Below, one piece after another: positions 1-4,477 of a stretch of DNA of 6,209 nucleotides. Below the pieces are notes generated by a model, which ran no database searches, was not told the origin of the DNA, and saw only the letters and a program-made list of their open reading frames with translations. Origin of the DNA: Bacillota bacterium (GTDB lineage: Bacteria > Bacillota > Clostridia > DSM-8532); contig JAEYPI010000180.1 in assembly GCA_023410885.1 (NCBI GenBank), positions 1-6,209 on the forward strand, given 5' to 3'. The position numbers and the translations under genes are program-made. The first letter of the stretch is position 1. Each line of letters opens with the position of its first letter.

Positions 1-916
1 ACAAAAGGCACATATCCATGGTTTCATACATCTGATAAACAAAAAAGGCAAAAGAAAACCGCTTCTTTTCCTGTATTTTTACATTGTAATGCACAAGTCC
101 ACCCAGTGTTCGTCCTGCGAACCCCGCCACCGAAAAGGCAGAGTACATGGCAATGGTAAAGCCCGGCATGGTTCGAAAAAAAGCCACGAGAATCGGCGAA
201 TAGCCCGTTGCCATGCTATTGGACACTGAAATATAGGTGTAGATATTCAAAATACCCTTTTCCTGTTTCAGATATCGTACTGAATCCTGAATGTCCTTCC
301 ACCAAAGTTGAATGGAAAACCTTTCTCCTCCCCGTCGGTCGGGCTCCTGGACTTGGATTCGGCTCTCGGTCATGGCAGCTAGGATGGAAAGCACACCTTG
401 AATGAGCAAAATCATCCCAACACCAACGACCTCATATAATACTGCCGCAATCGGAGTCATAATGACGATCAGCGTGGGATAAATCATTCCAGACACCGTA
501 TATCCCTTTTGCTCAAAACCCTCAGGAATCAATTGGGGATAGATGCTATTATAAGCCAGATGATCGAAGGCTCCAAGACTGGCCAGCACCAGCGAAAAGG
601 CCATATAGGCCGTGTAGGAAAAGTCACAGTTGATCAGGTACAGCCCCGCAAGGAAGTACAGCACACCATTCACCCCATCGCCACCCACTAAAAAGGGCTT
701 GCGCGGCATACGATCCATCAGTGGAGCAGCTATCATGGGGACAACAAAATTAGGGATGAATTGCACGGCAACAAGAAGTGCTGCCGCCAGAGTACTGCCT
801 GTTTCATCAAACACCAGAAAGGACAGGGCAAAGGAGGAGGCAATGCCCCCTGTAGCACCTAGCACAGTGGCGACAGTCAGTAGCGTAAAGTTTTTAGTCC
901 ACAGGGTTTTCTTCAT
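1..916 (-). CDS. MFS-type efflux transporter, N-terminal 305 residues (partial)
   Basis: This is a membrane transporter of the major facilitator superfamily, probably a proton-driven drug or small-molecule exporter. The reading frame starts at the ATG at 916-914 (MKKTLWTKNF) and stays open to base 1, so the stop and roughly the last 100 residues lie outside; family members usually have about 400 residues and 12 membrane helices. Hydrophobic segments fall near residues 10-34, 42-66, 76-98, 101-120, 140-183 (two helices), 222-276 (two) and 285-305. The loop after helix 2 carries an MFS motif A variant, APLMDRMPRK, at residues 64-73. A hydrophilic stretch at about 184-220 is the usual central loop between the two six-helix halves. 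The segment YPQLIPEG (126-133) resembles the MefA/MFS_3 type. The start is supported by a Shine-Dalgarno site nine bases upstream. The gene diverges from the 363-residue protein gene. The substrate cannot be told from sequence. Confidence 0.9.
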   Translation of the reverse strand, partial: MKKTLWTKNFTLLTVATVLGATGGIASSFALSFLVFDETGSTLAAALLVAVQFIPNFVVPMIAAPLMDRMPRKPFLVGGDGVNGVLYFLAGLYLINCDFSYTAYMAFSLVLASLGAFDHLAYNSIYPQLIPEGFEQKGYTVSGMIYPTLIVIMTPIAAVLYEVVGVGMILLIQGVLSILAAMTESRIQVQEPDRRGGERFSIQLWWKDIQDSVRYLKQEKGILNIYTYISVSNSMATGYSPILVAFFRTMPGFTIAMYSAFSVAGFAGRTLGGLVHYNVKIQEKKRFSFAFFVYQMYETMDMCLL

Positions 917-925
917 GGAAAAGAT

Positions 926-933
926 TCCTTTCT
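926..933 (-). promoter_or_regulatory. Ribosome-binding site of the MFS gene
   Basis: The minus strand reads AGAAAGGA, followed by nine bases and then the ATG at 916. The AAAGGA core matches the 16S rRNA tail well and fixes the start codon of the transporter. Confidence 0.75.
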
Positions 934-938
934 CTCCA

Positions 939-969
939 GTCCAATCACCTCAGTAAACCGGAATTGGAC
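939..969 (-). repeat. Inverted repeat (possible leader hairpin) before the MFS gene
   Basis: GTCCAAT at 939-945 and ATTGGAC at 963-969 are perfect 7-bp inverted repeats separated by 17 bases. In the minus-strand RNA the stem could gain a G-U pair at its base and two G-C pairs further in after a one-base bulge. It lies between the stop of a possible leader ORF (973-975) and the MFS ribosome-binding site (926-933). It has no T-run after it, so it is not a normal terminator. It could be a translational control hairpin, or chance. Confidence 0.35.
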
Positions 970-972
970 CCT

Positions 973-1059
973 TTAGGTCTTTTGTGTAACTTCTGTCAAT
1001 TCCAAGCTGAAACCATATGTAGGTGCCTCTATTGTCATTTTTTCTCCATCCTCCTGCAT
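973..1059 (-). CDS. Possible small leader ORF (21 or 28 residues)
   Basis: A short minus-strand frame can start at the ATG at 1038 (MTIEAPTYGF, 21 residues) or at the in-frame ATG at 1059 (28 residues), and ends with TAA at 975-973. The 1038 start is preceded by GGAG five bases upstream and by AGGAGG eleven bases upstream, a believable ribosome-binding site. The peptide is acidic and polar, with no signal peptide and no cysteine. It lies 56 bases before the MFS start, in the same direction, and would share its transcript. I do not recognise the sequence. The frame continues open upstream to about 1101, so it could also be the tail of a decayed gene, or simply chance. Confidence 0.25.
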   Translation of the reverse strand: MQEDGEKMTIEAPTYGFSLELTEVTQKT

Positions 1060-1114
1060 CGGGACAGAAGGCCTGAGGGATTTTGGTACGTGGTACTCCC
1101 TTACCTAATAAATT

Positions 1115-1144
1115 ATTGTATCTTATTGGGGGTTGTTTCTGCAA
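1115..1144 (-). promoter_or_regulatory. Candidate promoter for the MFS gene
   Basis: On the minus strand TTGCAG (1144-1139) and TACAAT (1120-1115) are separated by 18 bases. The -10 matches five of six consensus bases; the -35 keeps only TTG. Transcription would start near 1108 and give a leader of about 190 bases containing the small ORF and the inverted repeat. Confidence 0.35.
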
Positions 1145-1225
1145 TCCCAAGGGGGCCATTCATCCAAACTAGCATAATCGACAGGGATTTGTGTTTTAGC
1201 CGGCAAGGATTTTATTTACTCACAC

Positions 1226-1251
1226 AAATATGACACACTAATGTCAAATAT
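1226..1251. promoter_or_regulatory. Imperfect palindrome, candidate operator
   Basis: TGACA (1231-1235) and TGTCA (1242-1246) are inverted repeats with six bases between them. Widening to ten-base arms (1226-1235 and 1242-1251) keeps eight of ten matches. CAAATAT also occurs as a direct repeat at 1225-1231 and 1245-1251, 20 bases or about two helical turns apart. The site sits just upstream of the extended -10 at 1256-1264, where a dimeric regulator could bind. No regulator gene is visible in the window, so the assignment is inference. Confidence 0.35.
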
Positions 1252-1255
1252 CCTA

Positions 1256-1264
1256 TGGTATGAT
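1256..1264 (+). promoter_or_regulatory. Candidate extended -10 promoter for the 363-residue gene
   Basis: TGGTATGAT fits the extended -10 pattern TGnTATAAT with one mismatch. There is no convincing -35 box at 16-18 bases upstream, which extended -10 promoters can tolerate. It would give a leader of about 80 bases before the ATG at 1354. Confidence 0.35.
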
Positions 1265-1284
1265 TTAATATATGTGGACGGGCT

Positions 1285-1290
1285 TATAAT
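1285..1290 (+). promoter_or_regulatory. Alternative -10 box for the 363-residue gene
   Basis: A perfect TATAAT lies 64 bases before the ATG at 1354, but the bases 16-18 upstream form only a weak -35 and there is no TG extension. Either this or the element at 1256-1264 may be the real promoter. Both predict that the message begins upstream of the ribosome-binding site at 1343. Confidence 0.35.
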
Positions 1291-1342
1291 TTTAGGCGGT
1301 TTATGGAAGTAGCGGTAATGAGACGGGAAAGTTTTATGAATT

Positions 1343-1347
1343 GGAGG
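1343..1347 (+). promoter_or_regulatory. Ribosome-binding site that decides the start at 1354
   Basis: GGAGG is followed by six bases and then ATG at 1354. The same frame has earlier ATG codons at 1303, 1318 and 1336, none with as good a site. This favours the 1354 start and a 363-residue protein over a 380-residue one. Confidence 0.75.
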
Positions 1348-1353
1348 TTGAGC

Positions 1354-2445
1354 ATGAATTACTATGTTCAAGGAATCGCAACCAACTATCTAAAAAACGT
1401 AATAGACGATCCTCAATCAATGAAAATTAATTCGAGTTTTTTGTACGGTATCGAAAAAGGTCAGTTTCAGGAGGGCTTCATTGCCCTGCTGAGGCTTGTC
1501 AGATGTTTGTATGCTGACATCGCAAAGGACCCTTCAGGCTTTGGCATGCTGTTGAAGGAAAATGTGATATATGACGCAAAAAATGTCGAGTACACTCACT
1601 CAAATGCCAGCTTTATCAGGGTGCCCCACTTATTGCTCATATTGGGTATTAAAGGCACGCTACAAGCAGATTTGTCCCTGATACTTGACGGTAGTAGTTT
1701 GCTTACCACCGCCAAGGAATTGAAAATCACCGGCCTGCAGCTTTTACTCATAAAGCTTTGTGAATACGGCTTCAAGATGGACGGGTTTGGTAAGGTGGTC
1801 AAAGACAGTGACCGTGTTTATATCTCATACCCCAGCAACCCCTATCTTCTTGTGGCACTTAAAGCTATGGCTGAAGCAACCCTGCTATTGAACAAGGGGG
1901 ATTTTACAAAATCTAAAAATTATTTTTATATGCTTCACAATGGGCTTCTTGAAAACGAGACCGTTAAAGCACCCAAGCTGACCGAGGAATCGATCTACCA
2001 TGCACTTGACAGTGAGGGCCGCAAGATTGCGGCTGAACTACATAAAACCTTGGCCATGCTGAGCAAACCTACAGTTAGGATGGGTGGCTTCATGCGCAAC
2101 GACTGGTCATGCGTCTATACTGGTAACAAGAGCAAAAAGGTCATTATGAGCTTGCAAATCTGTCAGGACAAGCTTTCAGCCAAGCTAAACCTTCAGCATA
2201 TTGGCGAGTACATAGGTAAAGTCATGCATTATCCTGAAAATATTCGCGAAACAATCCGGTCAAGCGGATGGGAATGCTTGCACTGCCGTGATAGCTGTGC
2301 CGGTGGCTTTGCCTTCGAGATGGAGAACAAACGCTACATCAAATGCCGCTGTGGGGCATTTGTGTTTGAGAACCTTTCGGCCCATGAGCTTCCCTACTGC
2401 AAAGAACTGCTTAATAATGAACTGGCTTATGAAAATATCATTTGA
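1354..2445 (+). CDS. Uncharacterised 363-residue protein with C-terminal cysteine cluster
   Basis: I do not recognise this family. No signal peptide or clear membrane helix is present, so it is probably cytoplasmic. Residues 1-200 look mainly helical, with leucine-rich stretches such as PHLLLILGIK (91-100) and LQLLLIKL (128-135). Residues 200-240 are charged and probably helical. From about 240 the character changes to mixed helix and strand, with RMGGF, a conserved-looking NDW (249-251), and alternating strands. The C-terminal part holds C308-x2-C311-x3-C315 and C331-x-C333, plus H310 and C349, a pattern that could bind zinc or an iron-sulfur cluster. No helix-turn-helix, nucleotide-binding or protease motif is visible. 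The gene stands alone, diverges from the MFS gene and converges on the ABC exporter operon, with a shared terminator. Base composition is like its neighbours. A role linked to the flanking exporters is possible but unsupported. Confidence 0.85.
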   Translation: MNYYVQGIATNYLKNVIDDPQSMKINSSFLYGIEKGQFQEGFIALLRLVRCLYADIAKDPSGFGMLLKENVIYDAKNVEYTHSNASFIRVPHLLLILGIKGTLQADLSLILDGSSLLTTAKELKITGLQLLLIKLCEYGFKMDGFGKVVKDSDRVYISYPSNPYLLVALKAMAEATLLLNKGDFTKSKNYFYMLHNGLLENETVKAPKLTEESIYHALDSEGRKIAAELHKTLAMLSKPTVRMGGFMRNDWSCVYTGNKSKKVIMSLQICQDKLSAKLNLQHIGEYIGKVMHYPENIRETIRSSGWECLHCRDSCAGGFAFEMENKRYIKCRCGAFVFENLSAHELPYCKELLNNELAYENII

Positions 2446-2521
2446 CTTCGCACCTATGTTAAAGCACCTTATGCGCTTTTAGTATAAGAATCCCCACCCG
2501 TTTACGCACTTCACAATAAAC

Positions 2522-2564
2522 AAAAGCCTGTAACCGAATTATTGTAACGGTTATCAGGCTTTTT
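2522..2564. terminator. Bidirectional rho-independent terminator
   Basis: AAAAGCCTG-TAACCG (2522-2536) pairs with CGGTTA-CAGGCTTTT (2548-2563), giving a 15-bp stem interrupted by one bulged T at 2554, with an 11-base loop. Five Ts follow on the plus strand and the A-run at 2522-2525 gives Ts on the minus strand. It lies between two convergent genes, 76 bases after the stop of the 363-residue gene and 17 bases past the stop of the ABC gene, so it can serve both. Confidence 0.9.
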
Positions 2565-2581
2565 CTATGTATACTTTCCTC

Positions 2582-4477
2582 TTATTCCAGTTCAAAGGCA
2601 CCTGTATAGAGCTGATAATACTTGCCTCGCTCTGCAATGAGCTTTTCGTGATTTCCCCGCTCAACAATATGTCCCTGGTCAAGGACCATAATCACGTCAG
2701 AGTTTTTGACAGTGGAAAGCCGATGGGCGATGACAAATACCGTTCGCCCCTTCATCAGCGCATCCATACCGCGCTGAACAATGGCCTCGGTTCGCGTGTC
2801 AATAGATGAAGTGGCTTCATCTAAAATCATTACAGGCGGGTTTGCAACAGCAGCTCGAGCAATGGCCAGAAGCTGACGCTGTCCTTGTGAAAGATTAGAG
2901 CCGTTCCCGGACAGCGGCGTATTATAGCCTTCGGGAAGCCTTGTGATAAAATCATGAGCCCCGGCCAGTTTTGAGGCTTCAATACACTCTTCATCGGTTG
3001 CATCAAGCTTTCCATAGCGGATGTTATCCATAACGGTACCGGTAAATAGATTCGTATCCTGCAGCACTATGCCGAGAGAACGGCGCAAGTCTGCTTTTTT
3101 GATTTTGTTGATATTAATACCGTCATAACGAATCTTACCGTCGGCAATATCATAAAAACGATTAATTAAATTGGTAATGGTAGTCTTACCTGCACCCGTC
3201 GCACCGACAAATGCCACTTTTTGGCCTGGCTCTGCGTAAAGGGTTATGTTGTGTAATACCGTCTTGTTTTCCTCATAGCCGAAGTCAACATCAAACATCC
3301 GTATATCACCTGTAAGCTTTGTATAAGTGACTGTGCCGTCTCCATGGGGGTGCTTCCAGGCCCAGAGACCGGTGCACTCCTCGCATTCCACCAAATCCCC
3401 GTTATACTCCTTTACATTAACCAGCGTGACATACCCGTCGTCTACCTCGGGCTTTTCGTCAATCAAGTCAAATACCCTCTGGGCACCAGCCAAGCCCATG
3501 ACCACGGCGTTAACCTGATTGGAAACCTGGCTCACATTACCCGAAAATTGCTTGGTCATATTCAAGAAAGGCACGACAATACTGATGCTGAAAGCCAGCC
3601 CCGATATACTGAAATTCGGCATATTAGTGAGCAGGAGCAGCCCCCCAGACAATGCGACAAAGACATATAGGACATTCCCGATGTTATTAAGGATGGGCAT
3701 CAGCATATTGGCATATTTATTCGCCTTTTCAGCCTCGGCAAACAGGGTGTCATTAATTTTATCGAAGTCCGCTTTGGCCTCTTCCTCATGACAAAAGACC
3801 TTGATAACCTTTTGACCATTTATCATTTCTTCAACAAAGCCCTCCGCTTTGCCCAATGCCATTTGCTGCCGCACAAAGTACTTGGCTGAGCCGCCACCGA
3901 CTTTTTTGGTGATCAGCACCATACAAACAACGCCGAGCACCACAATAAGAGCAAGCCAAATACTGTAATAGAGCATAATGAAGAATACGGTGAGCACTGT
4001 AACTCCAGATATCAGCAGCTGTGGAATACTCTGGGACACCATCTGTCTGAGCGTATCAATATCGTTGGTATAGTAACTCATGATATCGCCGTGATTATGG
4101 GTATCAAAATATTTGACAGGCAGATTTTGCATACCGGAAAACATTTTGATGCGCAGTTTCTTAAGAAATCCTTGCGTAATAACTGCCATCATACGGTTAT
4201 AGGTAAAACCAGAAGCAAGGGAAAAGATATAGAAGATGAGTAATAGACCCACCAAATAGAAAATCCTACCCGATACAGCTTTCCAATCGCCGCTTTGCCA
4301 GCTTTCCTCCACAACAGCAATAACATTTTGCATGAAAACCGCAGGAACCGAGCTGACTACCGCATTAAAAATGATGCAAAAAATCACAACAGGCATCATA
4401 ACTGGATAAAACCCAAACAAGGTCTTAATAAGACGAAGAATCATTCCTTTATTGAGTGGTTTCTTATTTTTCATCAT
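2582..4477 (-). CDS. ABC exporter subunit with canonical ATPase residues (second of a heterodimer)
   Basis: This is a half-size ABC exporter of 631 residues: one six-helix membrane domain (helices near 24-50, 72-94, 150-172, 174-192, 262-284, 291-306) fused to an ATPase domain. In the ATPase: Walker A GATGAGKTT (425-433), Q-loop Q473, signature LSQGQ (529-533, where LSGGQ is usual), Walker B VMILDE (549-554) with catalytic E554, and switch H585. Together with the upstream subunit it should form one drug, lipid or peptide exporter in the cytoplasmic membrane. An extra stretch of about 40 residues (roughly 351-390) lies in the linker before the ATPase and contains C365, C368, H376 and H378. The start is the ATG at 4477 (or 4474), inside the end of the upstream gene; the frame is open 32 codons further upstream, but those codons overlap the upstream gene and lack a ribosome-binding site. 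The 14-base overlap suggests translational coupling. BmrCD, LmrCD or EfrCD are likely relatives; the substrate is unknown. Confidence 0.93.
   Translation of the reverse strand: MMKNKKPLNKGMILRLIKTLFGFYPVMMPVVIFCIIFNAVVSSVPAVFMQNVIAVVEESWQSGDWKAVSGRIFYLVGLLLIFYIFSLASGFTYNRMMAVITQGFLKKLRIKMFSGMQNLPVKYFDTHNHGDIMSYYTNDIDTLRQMVSQSIPQLLISGVTVLTVFFIMLYYSIWLALIVVLGVVCMVLITKKVGGGSAKYFVRQQMALGKAEGFVEEMINGQKVIKVFCHEEEAKADFDKINDTLFAEAEKANKYANMLMPILNNIGNVLYVFVALSGGLLLLTNMPNFSISGLAFSISIVVPFLNMTKQFSGNVSQVSNQVNAVVMGLAGAQRVFDLIDEKPEVDDGYVTLVNVKEYNGDLVECEECTGLWAWKHPHGDGTVTYTKLTGDIRMFDVDFGYEENKTVLHNITLYAEPGQKVAFVGATGAGKTTITNLINRFYDIADGKIRYDGININKIKKADLRRSLGIVLQDTNLFTGTVMDNIRYGKLDATDEECIEASKLAGAHDFITRLPEGYNTPLSGNGSNLSQGQRQLLAIARAAVANPPVMILDEATSSIDTRTEAIVQRGMDALMKGRTVFVIAHRLSTVKNSDVIMVLDQGHIVERGNHEKLIAERGKYYQLYTGAFELE

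Larger units (their letters stand above)
917..1353. other. Divergent intergenic control region
   Basis: This stretch of about 440 bases separates two divergent genes, the MFS transporter and the 363-residue protein. I find no long coding frame that looks real on either strand; the frames present have no family resemblance and several overlap each other. It holds a candidate promoter, small ORF, inverted repeat and ribosome-binding site for the left gene, and an imperfect palindrome, two candidate -10 elements and a ribosome-binding site for the right gene. No T-box, known riboswitch core or tRNA is visible. Confidence 0.6.

Noticed and set aside
982..999. TTGACA at 994-999 on the minus strand as a -35 box for the MFS gene
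   Set aside because: The hexamer 18 bases downstream is TAAAGG, a poor -10, and no better one is at a suitable distance.
950..1159. A 69-codon minus-strand frame upstream of the MFS gene
   Set aside because: No ribosome-binding site precedes its ATG, it overlaps the better-supported small ORF in another frame, and the sequence shows no recognisable domain.
964..1233. An 89-codon plus-strand frame in the divergent intergenic region
   Set aside because: It has no good ribosome-binding site, its composition does not look like a real protein, and it lies opposite the promoter and leader of the MFS gene. I treat it as chance.
1242..1247. TTGACA on the minus strand (TGTCAA at 1242-1247) as a -35 box
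   Set aside because: No -10-like hexamer lies 16-18 bases downstream. The bases belong to the palindrome described above.
2461..2482. A weak hairpin (AAAGCA ... TGCGCTTTT) as the terminator of the 363-residue gene
   Set aside because: The stem is short and interrupted. The much stronger hairpin at 2522-2564 is close by and sufficient.
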